Notes under the pieces: generated by a model
Database searches by the model: none
The model's input: only the letters and a program-made list of their open reading frames with translations
What the model was told of the DNA's origin: nothing
NCBI GenBank assembly: GCA_034231615.1
Contig: CM067311.1
Location: 24,704,015-24,768,014 of the forward strand
DNA from: Meghimatium bilineatum
Taxonomy: Eukaryota; Mollusca; Gastropoda; Stylommatophora; Philomycidae
Length of the DNA: 64,000 nucleotides
Reading direction: 5' to 3'
Shown: positions 35,440-48,000 of the stretch, one piece after another
Layout of the letters: each line of letters starts with the position of its first letter
Position numbering within the stretch: position 1 is the stretch's first letter
Made by a program: the position numbers and the translations under genes

Positions 35440-36110
35440 GCCAAAGACTGCACATAGGGCGGATGTCATAGATTTTCATGTCTCGCTGCGTTTCATTGCA
35501 ATTTGTTTTAGGTCTACATTATTTCTGATACCGATGGGGAAGAGTTCTCTTGTAATAGTTCTACGTAAGGTTTCTCTTGGTCTTCCTCGTTTTCTCTTGC
35601 CCCTTGGTGACTACATCAAAGCTTGACAGGGGAGTCTTTTGGTATTCATTCGCTGCGTTTGTCCGATGTAATTCTAGCGACGCCTTCTAATATAGGTGGA
35701 TAACATATGCTTCTTGTCTGACAACTGTGTTTGATTTAAAGTCTTACCACTGAATGTTCAGTAGTCGTCTAAGACATTTATTTTCAAAGGTGTTTAGTCT
35801 TTGTTCTAAGTTTGATGTTGCTTTCCAACTTTCGCATCCATATGTTGATGTTGGAATTATACAGGAGTTGAAGATTTTGAGTCGTGTTGTATATTAGCGT
35901 TTTTGGTTGCCATATATTTGATAATGTATTGAATGAATTTGCAGCCAGTGCTATACGGTTTAATATTTCTGTTCGTGAATTTCCTGTTGTATTAGGTATT
36001 AGATATGTTGAATATCCTCTTCGCACACCGGACACGTCTATAGGTGCTCTGATCTTCGCTTTAATAAATATATCAGGGAATAACGGCTGATGGTTTTGGT
36101 TCATTGTTGG
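35440..36110 (-). mobile_element. LINE reverse-transcriptase thumb/C-terminal fragment
   Basis: The minus strand reads RIALAANSFNTLSNIWQPKT, then LQLLYNSNI and a worn ESWKAT-like segment, the region after the catalytic core of a LINE (WTPEGKRK type). Confidence 0.7.
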
Positions 36111-36129
36111 TTCACTGCTTTAAAAAAAA

Positions 36130-36910
36130 TCTTTGTCAAGTGTTCTCTACAGGTCACGCCGATCCTCACTTCAAATTCGTGCATTCTCGATATTGACTCA
36201 TCCTCATTCATTTCAACATCCTATTGTCCTGCAATCTCACAAAGAGCGATGTGTATGTCTGCTCGGTTCATAGGCTGACTATCTGTTATGGTGGCGATGC
36301 TAGCTAATTGGTCGGCCCGTTCGTTTCCCTCCCCACCCGCGTGTCCGGGGGCAAAGATAAACGAGAGTTTTCGTAGTGATGCCGGCATTTTAGCTCTCGC
36401 TAATGACCCCCACCTATCCCCTACATACATCACCTGTTTTGACTTTCTGAATCACATTTATTGAATCACTTAGTATGTACGCATGAGAATAGACTTGCGA
36501 TTCCAGTCATTTAAGTGCTAGTGATACGGTAAATACTTCCATTGTTAGACTGCTTGTTGCTGCGGCAAAGGCTCCACTGATTTTGTGTACTGTTCGTCCT
36601 TGCGATCTGGCGGTAAAGGCCCATGCACATTAGGTGATAACGGATGACCGACCAGTCTGTATAAATCACATCTGTGTCATCGGCATGTTCGCAGATAAGT
36701 GCCTTGACAGCATCAAAGCTCACGGGGCTGTGTTCCATGCACTCTCTATTGAGTATAATGGTGGTCTTGATTGCCACTTGAAAGACCACAGGAATATGTA
36801 TCCATTTCCTGCCAGGAGTTATGCTTCTGGGGGGGAGGCAAATCTGTTTAAAGGTATCCTCGGCAAGACCCATCCACGATTTGCCTCTCTTGAGCATGCT
36901 TCCCTTCAAA
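36130..36910 (-). mobile_element. LINE RNase H domain fragment
   Basis: The minus strand has VIYTDWSV (first acidic residue of RNase H) upstream and FIFAPGHAGGEGNERADQLA downstream, in order but in different frames. It lies 5' of, and is separate from, the fragment at 35440-36110. Confidence 0.75.
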
Positions 36911-37479
36911 CTGTGTAGTGGGTGGTCTACGTCAGAACTAATCTTATGTTAGAACTAATCCTATGTCAGAACTAATCCTTCAGATTAGTAGGATGTACTC
37001 CAAAAAAAGAATGCGTTGTGTTCATGCTGAGGCATCATTTGATGTTGATGAATAAATGTTCCTGTTGTTATGCATTCTTTATGTTAAGCTTCTGACTTTC
37101 CTAGAACGTCATTGTATGTAAGGTAGTTCTACAAATGCTGTTTACTTATTCCCATTTCATATTGACTGCTTATACATAGTGCTAAAGCAATCTAACAATG
37201 TTGCCAATATGCAAAACAGTTCCTTATGGTTAAAAAAAGGAAAAAAAGTGTATTAGTTATTTCTATTAGCTAATTGTAAGAAACAAATACATAGGTTTTA
37301 AGGTTGTGATTCTCAAATCATAGAAGAACATTAGAATCTGCGTTATCAACATTATGAGACAACGAAACAATATATCAACATTATGAGACAATAAAACACT
37401 ATATCAACATTATGAGACAATGAAACAAGATGGACAGAGTCCGATACCATATTTGTTTGTTTATTTGCTACGATCCTAG
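36911..37479. other. intergenic, small repeats
   Basis: A SINE-tail scrap (CAGATTAGTAGGATGTACTC) lies at 36970. Three units of about 30 bp (CAACATTATGAGACAA) lie at 37345-37430. Confidence 0.55.
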
Positions 37480-38300
37480 AGAATTACGAGCAAATAGCTC
37501 TTACGTCCTATGCAGTGTGGCGGTATGTCAGAGTTTCCTTTCATGCGATGCCTATTGAAGAAGCTCTTTACTCAGAGGGAGGGGGTCTATATTACGAGAC
37601 GAGCAGGTATTTCTTCTTGATTCTTGATTAGAAACTGGTCTCGAAGCACGTGGGACATTCTCATAAGTGCTCCGCCCTCTGTTCCAGCAGCCATCCACTC
37701 GATGGTGTTTCGAATCTAATGCCGCAGAAACAGACGTCGACATCAGGGCACACCTCTGACCCTTGCGACAGGTTTCTTTGTTGTTCCGTCCACCCACGCC
37801 GTGCCCGTAACTAGTTCAAGCACAACGTCGGCATGTCAGAACAACATGGTAACTGTTATCGAAAGTTACGACTACGGGATTTTCTCTGCGTCACTCAATG
37901 TGCATCTTTCCTCTGACGAGGTGTTTTGTAGCAGACGAGGAAGAGGCATTCATTGCCCCCTGTGTCATTACGTCCCAAACTTAATTTCTTCTGTGCAAGC
38001 TGTGCTTGGCAACGACGACTGTCGAATTCGACTTGATTGCTACATCTTTCTAGACGAGATCCCTTTCGCCTGCAGGTCGCCAAACACATCTGGAGGCTGG
38101 ATTCAACTTGTGCATTTCCCACACACTCGTCTTGTTCGCCTGTGATGGCCTTCAAATCCATAGCCAGACATGATCTGTGTTTTGATATTTTGCAATGCGT
38201 TTGTCACTTAAAGAAGTGGTTTGATTACACCATCTCGGACGAGTAGCGTCGCAGTCGGCGAGCAGTTATCGTGTAAGAAATACACCAGTGCCCCTTTTGA
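37480..38300. other. GC-richer block of unknown nature
   Basis: Clearly richer in G+C and CpG than its surroundings. Minus frames such as the 88-residue one at 38161-37895 and the 81-residue one at 37797-37552 are cysteine-rich but match no family that I know. Part of it (37610-37720) recurs inverted at 34905-35000, which argues for a transposable element rather than a host gene. It also lies 0.7-1.5 kb upstream of the PM20D2-like start, so a regulatory role cannot be excluded. Confidence 0.4.
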
Positions 38301-38977
38301 ACTGAACACAATATTCTGTGTATGATGCGTGTAACGATTAGACTGAACAACGGCGAAAGTCGAGTTGGATTAGGGTTGGCTCCAACTCTAATCTCCAGAT
38401 CGCCTTATAGAAAAACCGTTGATAACTCCTGACTATAGGCCTATAATTCAATATAAATAAGGCGGTGGCAGTAGATAACATACTTATAAAACGGTATTTT
38501 GGTCATTTTCGTGCGCGATCCCGTCATTTTTCATGAGGCTTTAGTGCCCATTTTTGAAAATTGGATTTACCTACCCATCTCTTGGCCAAATTCCTAGAAT
38601 TTCACGGAAATCCCAGATTAAGACAAATTTTGCCAAAATAACAATCGCACCCCAGACGACGGTATAAACCCCCAGATCTAGTGAAAAAAACCCACAGCTG
38701 TGGCAACGCTGGTGCTACAGGTATTTATTGTCTTTTCCTAATCAATTCATTGCATCTATATTCACCACATCCACAAAATACAAAACGCTTGCACACTCAA
38801 ATATCATCCCTCCATTACTGTGTTTCCTCTTTGAACAAATTATTTATTATGAAACAGTTTGTTTTGAATACGGAAAATGCGTGATCAAACCTAACGATAT
38901 CAGTTCTGTTTACAGGTTGATGTCCGTTGCTAATTTAATCTTGCAAAGTTGCAGTTACACCCTGATAGCCTATCCCA
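38301..38977 (+). other. upstream region of the PM20D2-like gene
   Basis: No TATA box or initiator can be placed with confidence. An in-frame TAG at 38966-38968 closes the frame just before the chosen ATG. Confidence 0.4.
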
Positions 38978-39068
38978 ATGAAGAACAAGGAAGCTTATAT
39001 ATTGTCGTCGGAAAAAAAGATCGCTTTTACAGCCATCGAGCAACAGCAACACGAGCTTAACAGACTAG
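38978..39068 (+). CDS. PM20D2: PM20D2-like exon 1 with start codon
   Basis: Reads [20 protein letters not shown] and on to HELNRL(G). The ATG at 38978 is chosen because an in-frame TAG lies 10 bp upstream and the family starts with a similar short helix before the LSQ/LW segment. Donor GTGAGA at 39069. Confidence 0.82.
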
Positions 39069-42000
39069 GTGAGAACTATAGTAAACTGGTGGCGAGTAGG
39101 GTAAACTGGTGGCGAGTAGAGTAAACTGGTGACATATAGAATGAACTGGTGGCAGTAGAGTAAAGTGGTGACAGATAGAATGAACTGGTGGCAGTAGCGT
39201 TAAGTGGTGACAGATAGAATGAACTGGTGGCAGTAGAGTAAAGTGGTGACAGATAGAATGAACTGGTGGCAGTAAAGTGGTGACAGAGTGAACTGGTGGC
39301 GAGTTGAGTAAACTGGTAGCGAGTAAAGTAAACTGGTGACAGATAGAGTAAACTGGTGGCAAATATAATAAACTGGTGGCAGGTAGAGTAAACTGGTGGC
39401 AGATATAATAAACTGGTGGCAGATAGAGTAAACAGGTGGCAGATATAATGAACTGTTGGCAGATATAATGAACTGGTGACAGATATAATGAACTGGTGGC
39501 AGGTAGAGTAAACTGGTGGCAGATATAACGAACTGGTGACAGGTAGGGTACATTGGTGACAGGTAGAGTAAATTGGTGACAGGTAGAATAAACTTGTGGC
39601 AGATAGAATAAATTGGTGGCAGGTAGAATAAACTAGTGGCAGGTAGAACAAACTGATGACAACTAGAACAAACTGGTGACAGCTAGAATAAACAAAATGT
39701 CTATGCCAGATTTTTTTGCCTGAATTAACGTTAGAAGAGATAACGTATTAATCAAATAACAAATGTTTCTAGGCGAAGATTTATGGCGATTCAGTGAACC
39801 GCCAGGAAAAGAATTTAAAAGTCACGATCTTTTGGTTGATTTCCTAAAGAAAAAAGGATTCAAGGTCAAACAACGATTTATGGGCTTCCCAACAGCCTTT
39901 AGGTGAGCAGTATTGATTGATTGATTGCCACAAATATTAACTGATTTTCAAAGAAATCAAAGAAAGCATATAGAGTAGCATATAGAGTAGCATATAGAGT
40001 AGCATATAGAGTAGCATATAGAGTATTATATAGAGTAGCATATAGAGTATTATATAGAGTAGCATATAGAGTTTTCTCTCTCATTCTTTCTCTCTCTCGT
40101 TCTCACTCTTTCTCTCCCTTCTCTCACTTTCTCTTTGATCCGTAATAGCCTGGTTCACTTGTACAGATCATGTTGTGTTTTAATCTGTTTAGTAGTTCAT
40201 ATCAAAATAGATGTTTAATCATTTGGTACTTTCTCCGTTAATACACGTTCTGCATGGACGTATACTTTTCGAGGGGTAATAGGTGTACACAAACAATTTC
40301 AGTTTTAAAATTCATGTCACTGATCTGAGAGAATGACACTCATTGAAACATGCACCAGTCATATATGGGCGAATTCTTATGACAATAATGAATCTGTCAT
40401 AGTTTAAGAAATATCTACATTTTTTTTTTACTTAATACTCCTCCATAGTTTTTATGAGGCATGTATAGCATCACTTGGTTAGACCTTGACCATGCTCCAG
40501 TAGAGACCCGTGTACAGAAAATAAACATGACCTGAAACGCTGATTATTTATTATTTCCGTGTATTTCATTGGTGTGCCATGCCATGGTTTTTTGGCATGC
40601 GACTCCACATATATAGATAGTGACCAACCGAACTCAGATAAATAATAAAAAATGTATGAATGAAGTCTTGTTTACTTTCTGTACAGAGGTCTTTACTACC
40701 GACAGTCTCGATTTGGCCTGTCGAAGTCAACCGAGGCTAATCATAACGGTAAACGGTAATAGCATGATGAACACATGAAAGATCAAGGGTAGAAGAGACA
40801 GAGGAAGACAAAGAGAGAGAAATTTCTGAATGTGTTGACTGTGGCAAAAAAAATGAGTCACCAATTGAATTTATTAACTACACAAGAAACAGAGAGGTGT
40901 GGAGAAGCATTATCGCCTACGCCACTTGGCATGGCTCCTTGATTGATTAAAACAGTAATAAAGCCACAGAAAAAAGTCACTGAAAAAGTCATACATTTGA
41001 CTAAAAATAAAAGTCTCAGGAAAAAAAGTGACAATTTTAGCTAGGAAATATAGTGAAAAATCAACATTCAAATAAATGACATGTACATATTTAAATTCAT
41101 TGCGAATTCGTTCTTGGAGGTGAACGTATCTTCGACACACTATTTTTTTTTCTATGGAATTGCCAACAGATTCTTGTTGGACAATAGTGCTAGTTGTTGC
41201 TGATTCTCGTTGAAATCATTCTATGACACGTCAAATCGAAGAATGATAGTGGCCAACGAGGTTGAAAAATATGCTATGTTATTCGACCATTCACAAATGT
41301 TGTTGTTATGGACATTGTTGTTAAAGGGGGCGTCATGTACATTCCAAAAGTGAGAGGAAATATTGGTGGAACATGATGTATTCTCAGAGGCACTGCTGAA
41401 TCACTCTAACGGAGCCAATAACATAATTTTAATTGAAATACGTGAGTAACTGCTCGGGTTCAAGTGCATTTTGTGGTATGACAGTTTTGAGATATTGTTT
41501 ACTTTCATTGACGTCTTCCAGTGCAAAAAACAATAGAGCATCAACCATGCAACAAAACAATTCAGCAGTGGAATGATATTGGGTAAATGATATTGCCAAG
41601 CCCAGTCCCTGTATGTTACGCCACGTGGACTAAATAAGATGATAAAAACAACCTTTACTCACTACGCGCTGCCAAACACTGTAAGGACAGCTCTTAATAC
41701 ACTATCGTCAAAATCAATCACCACGGTCTGCATATTAATGGAATAGTTTATAGCTACACACTTATCAACTATTGCTTAAAAGAGTTCTTCATATGTAGCA
41801 CGAGTTTTGTTAGGAAGAAGATCGGATACACATGTAATAGCTGTATTACTGAAAGGCACACGGATGACATAAATCTGTTTGAAAATATTTGGTGCCAAAG
41901 GAAAGTTGCCATCCATATATAGAGTATCGTATAGAGCAGGATTGGGTTTACGTAAATAAGCTAAACAAGCTAAAGCTTAGGGCCACCACTGTTTTTTGGG

Positions 42001-45000
42001 GCCCCAAAAACATTATATTTGACACAGACATATAATATCTGGACTTATAAAGGGCTCCATATCTCAAATAGCTTAGGGCGTTATCAAGTCTAAATACGGC
42101 ACTGATATAGAGTATCGTATAGAGTAGCATATAGAGTAGCATATAGAGTATTATATAGAGTAGCATATAGAGTAGCATATAGAGTATTATATAGAGTAGC
42201 ATATAGAGCAGCATATATAGTATTATATAGAGTAGCATATAGAGTATTATATAGAGTATTATATAGAGTATTATATAGAGTAGTATATAGAGTATTATAT
42301 AGAGCAGCATATAGAGTAGCATATAGAGTAGCATATAGAGCAGCATATATAGTATTATATAGAGTAGCATATAGAGTATTATATAGAGTATTATATAGAG
42401 TATTATATAGAGTATTATATAGAGTATTATATAGAGTATTATATAGAGTAGCATATAGAGTATTATATAGAGTATTATATAGAGTATTATATAGAGTATT
42501 ATATAGAGTATTATATAGAGTATTATATAGAGTATTATATAGAGTATTATATAATTATATAGAGCAGCATATAGAGTATTATATAGAGTATTATATAGAG
42601 TATTATATAAAGCAGCATATAGAGTAGCATATAGAGTATTATATAGAGTAGCATATAGAGCAGCATATATAGTATTATATAGAGTAGCATATAGAGTATT
42701 ATATAGAGTATTATATAGAGTATTATATAGAGTATTATATAGAGTATTATATAGAGTATTATATAGAGTATTATATAGAGTATTATATAGAGCAGCATAT
42801 AGAGTATTATATAGTGTATTATATAGAGTATTATATAGAGTATTATATAGAGTATTATATAGAGTATTATATAGAGTATTATATAGAGCAGCATATATAG
42901 TAGCATATAGAGTATTATATAGAGTAGCATATAGAGTAGCATATAGAGTATTATATAGAGTAGCATATAGAGTAACATATAGAGTATTATATAGAGTAGC
43001 ATATAGAGTAGCATATATAGCATATCGAGTAGCATATAGAGTATTATATAGAGTAGAATATAGAGTATTATATAGAGTAGCATATAGAGTAGCATATAGA
43101 TTATTATATAAAGCAGCATATAGAGTAGCATATAGAGTAGTATATAGAGTAGCATGTAGAGCAGCATATAGAGTAGCATATAGAGTAGTATATAGAGCAG
43201 CATATAATTATATAGAGTAGCATATAGAGTATTATATAGAGTAGCATATAGAGTATTATATAGAGCAGCATATAGAGTAGCATATAGAGTAGTATATAGA
43301 GCAGCATATAATTATATAGAGTAGCATATAGAGTAGCATATAGAGTAGCATATAGAGTATTATATAGAGTAGCATATAGAGCAGCATATAGATTATTATA
43401 TAGAGTAGCATATAGAGCAGCATATAGAGTATTATATAGAGTAGCATATAGAGTATTATATAGAGCAGCATATAGAGTATTATATAGAGTAGCATATAGA
43501 GTATTATATAGAGTAGCATATAGAGTATTATATAGAGTATTCTTGATTTTGCCACTTTGGATATCCTGTTCATGTATTTAACCAATAGCAGTGCTGATAG
43601 TACACATGCCTGTCTCACTCCCGTTGTTGTTTCGAATGGATCTGAGAGTCCTTCGTTTGTTCTTATTGGATTATATTACAAACTTCGTTAGTTATTATAT
43701 AGTGCTCGTGTGTTGTTTAATAGTTATCCGTGTATTCCGTGATCTTCTAGTATCTGCCACACTTTGTCACTGTCAACTCTGTCAACTCTGTCAACACTGT
43801 CAACTCTGTCAAAGTCCTTCTCTTGATCTACACAGGTGATGTTTAGCTGTTGTTCATATTCAGTTGCAGTTTGCGCTTAATTGTCTCAGTACAAAGATGG
43901 CGTCTGTACACCCTACCTCTTTTCTGATGCCAAAACTGGGTCTTGCTTAGTTGAGTCTCTATTATTGATCTAAGTCGTTGTTATTTTTGCATATCTTTCC
44001 TGCGTGGCTAGGTAGATATATTCCTCTGTATGCTTCACACTCTTTTGTTGCCTTTATTTTTCAATATTGGGATGATAATTGCTTTCTTCCTGTCATCAGG
44101 TTCTTGTTTTTTTGACCATGCTATATTGAATATTCTTTTTGAGCCATCTTATTTCCGACGTTCATATGTTTCAAACGTCATAAAAAACGCAGATGAAAAT
44201 TCCTGGGTCACGTTTTAAGACTAGATGAAAATAGAATAAACCAACAAGCCCTTATGTGGACACCTGAGGGTGAAAGAAAACGAGGAAGACCTAAAGCATC
44301 CCTAGAAAAAACCATTTATAAAGAAGGGGAAATAATAGGCTGCAAGACCATACAAGGGCTAAAACGGGAGGCAGTGGACCACAACACACGGAGAATCACA
44401 ACCTCTGCCCTATGTGTAACTTGCGGCACGAAAGGAACAAACAAACGAACTCCAGTTTGATTACATGCATGGATTGCTTCAGTTCTTATGCCATCAAAAT
44501 TTGGTTATTTTTTTGCTTGCGCTGTTTTTACGTATTTTTCGTTTTCTTTTTCAAGTATTCCTGGTTCCCGAGTTCCTGTATGCTTTTTGATGTATGGTGG
44601 CCTTTTGTTATTGTTTGGTGGGTTATATAGATCTTGGAAATATTCTAGTCATTTTACTGAAAATACCTGACCGAAGTAATACCTGACATTTTCAGGGCTG
44701 AATACATCAAAGGAGAGAGTAGAGATCACCCCAATATCTGCTATCTATGTCAATACGACACGGGGAAAAGCTCCAACCATTCCAGAGGACACAATTTGTC
44801 AACAGTGGTTTCTTTGACAGCTGCGCTAGGTCTGCAGACGTTTATTAAATTCGCTCATGACTGTGTGGGAATGGTAAGAATTTTAGCTATATTAACACTC
44901 ACATATTCTCCTTGTTAGTAGGAGTAAGGAGGAGATACCCTTGTGTTGCCGGGCCCCTAAAGTGTGGGAGCAAAGATTAGCATAGCAACAAATTTAACTT

Positions 45001-48000
45001 TCATTCATGTCGTACGAGGCTACTAAGAAGGTTATTGGGTGAAGCTATTTGTCTATCCGGTATAGGATCAAATTGATGCAGAAGTAGCGCTGGTCAGACC
45101 GAAAGGCGGAGATATCACAGCAGTGCTGTAAACCATGACAATTCATCTCGCTCTCCGAATTATATCCTGCTAATCTGCAGGCTCTGTGGCGGGTTGGTAC
45201 AGAGCGCGTCTGTGACGGCCAAGGTAACTAGTTCAATCCCCGAAACTGGCAATTGTGCATCAAGACTTTTAAGAAATCTGTGGTATACTACTGAACGTAT
45301 TTATATTGCCTAGAAAATTACTACAGTCAATAAGTTCCGGGTTGAAGCTTCGTACTGAAAAGATGCACTACTAAAATCTGCAGGAGCTTGAGAACCAACG
45401 CAAAAGAAGAAGAAATGACTATGAAATGTATATTAATACAAATTTAATTCGATCTTTGGCCTTTGAAATGAATAATAGAAATGTTAAGTAGCCATGTATT
45501 CTCATTTCTTTATTACAGTGAAATAAGGATCACTATCTGCTCTTGTTTGTTAATTAAGTGATTATAACCTCTATTTGCAGAGGCACGCCTTCTTCAACCT
45601 ATTACCGTGGTCTATTTTCGTTATATCGAGGCGTGTTTGATTTTAACGTAGTGTGGCCTTATGACACAGTACATAAGAAAGTTTTACTGAGTGCACTTAT
45701 TGCGATTGGGCATTAATTTTGCTAGGGGTATTTGGTGCACGTTCCTCAGTGCAAGTGTCGAATGTATTGTGTAGAAATAAATAGAAGCCATTATAATGTA
45801 TGTAAGCTCTGAAAGTGTCTGTAAGTTCTGATAATGTTTGTAAGCTCTGAAAGTGTCTGTAAGTTCTGATAATGTTTGTAAGCTCTGAAAGTGTCTGTAA
45901 GTTCTGATAATGTTTGTAAGCTCTGAAAGTGTCTGTAAGTTCTGATAATGTTTGTAAGCTCTGAAAGTGTCTGTAAGTTCTGATAATGTTTGTAAGCTCT
46001 GAAAGTGTCTGTAAGTTCTGATAATGTTTGTAAGCTCTGATAATGTCTCAGATCTGATAATGTCTAAAAGTCCTGATAATGTCTGAAAGTCCTAATAATG
46101 TTTGTAAGCCCTGAAAATGACTAGAGAAGAGAAAAGAAATAAAACAAAGGAAACAATAAATTCAATAGAACTACTCACTTTCTTGGATTTTTGTGGTAAT
46201 GTCATGCATAGTAAAAGTAATAAAAGCCTATCTTACACTAGTTATGAAACACAATATATATCCCAACGGAAACCAACAAGTAAATAATAAATTCTATCTT
46301 CATACCAACAATGTGTTATCAATATCAGACAGGGACACTAACTAAAGAACAACATATCAAGAGCTTACTGTATGTGAAATGAGATGCCTAAGAAAAGATC
46401 AAACAGAACAACTAGAAATCATGTGAGGAATGTAGAGATTACTAGAACTGTTGGAACAGCGTCTGTGGTCAAAAATATTGAAAGACGAGACTGGATTGGT
46501 TCGGCCACTTCATGAGAATGAACCCTTATTAGCCAGCAGCAAGCGCATACACCATTTACATGGAAACAACAAGAGGCAGAGGAATACCAGTAAGAAGGTG
46601 GATTGAAGGAGTTACCAAAGTTCTGAGACGTTATTATTGTACACAAAGCGACTACACTTGCCATAGCCTGAAATCTGATTTTCATTCAATCCTACGACGC
46701 CCTACAGTAAAATCATAGACAAGACAATAGATAAATACAACTTGCTAAACTTATATTAACACTTTTGTTCTAGTAATCATCATCATCATCAGGTGTCACG
46801 CCGGCTGGCGTAGGCAATCATGACTCTATCTCCAGCATTATGTCTCAAGAACGCTGTGTCAGGTTGTCAAACTAATATTTTCTGACGTTGTCGCCCTCTC
46901 TCTGTTGCCTTCAATCTTGCCTGTTGTGACTATGTTCTCCGGACCTCCCTGTCTCATTCTAGTAATACATTGTTGAATTAATTTTAGTCTATCTCTTGGT
47001 TCACCATGACCAAACATTGCATCTTGGTTATATGTGATATGATTGTAAGGATAATTTGTTTCTATGTTATATGGGATATTATTGTAAGGATAACATGTTT
47101 CTTTGTTATGTGGGATATTAGTGTAAGGATAATTTGTTTCTATGTTATATGGGGTATTATTGTAAGGATAAATTGTTTCTATGTTATATGGGGTATTATT
47201 GTAAGGATAACATGTTTCTTTGTTATGTGGGATATTAGTGTAAGGATAATTTGTTTCTATCTATTTCAGATTACTATCATCGGCTGTCCAGGAGACACAG
47301 AAAATACTGGAAAGATCACCATGTTTGACGCTGGTTGCTTCAAAGGTTTAGATTTTATCCTTGTAGCATACCCCGCCAACTATACCAATGCACAACCCAA
47401 TTTTATTGGGTCTCAGACGTAAGTGATGTTTTCTAATTTTGATGTCATGCTATGCAGTTCCATAGAATTGTGCTAGATGTACTTGTAAAACTTGATGTGC
47501 TGGTAAAACTTGATGTACTAGTCAAACTTGATTTACTTCCATAAGGTTTAACTCGTAGAATGCTACCATATGACTCAATTAGCTATTCTAGCATGGAGAC
47601 ATAATAGTTGTAGTGCTACCATCAGAATAAAATAGGTATACTATCATAGGGACAAAATAGATGTAATACGGTAGGGGAGCATAGATACACTACCATAGTG
47701 GAGAATAGGTTAACTACCATTGGCACAAAATAGACGTACTACCGTAGTGGAGAATAGGTATACTACCATTGGGACAAAATAGACGTACTACCGTAGAGGA
47801 GAATAGATGTACTACTGTAGTGGAGAATAGATTAACTACCATTGGCACAAAATAGATGTGCTATCATTGAGACAAACTAGATGTATTACCACAGGAGAAA
47901 AATAGATGTCCTACTATAGGGATAAAATATATGTACTACCGTACGGATAAAATAGATCTACAACGATAGAGACAAAATAGATGTACTATCATAGGGAAGA

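Noticed and set aside
39057-39651. 191- and 117-residue minus frames rich in CHQF and LPPVYS
   Set aside because: By-product of the 20-bp array in an intron of a gene on the other strand.
42106-43618. Long minus-strand open frames (up to 218 residues) of Leu, Ile, Tyr, Met
   Set aside because: They are translations of a 12-bp tandem array. The period is divisible by three, so the frame cannot close. There is no start context or family.
45180-45260. tRNA gene
   Set aside because: A- and B-box-like elements are present but there is no clear cloverleaf or 3' end, and it sits in a SINE context. The same holds for the heads at 8270-8485, 15640-15845, 16565-16745 and 31190-31395.
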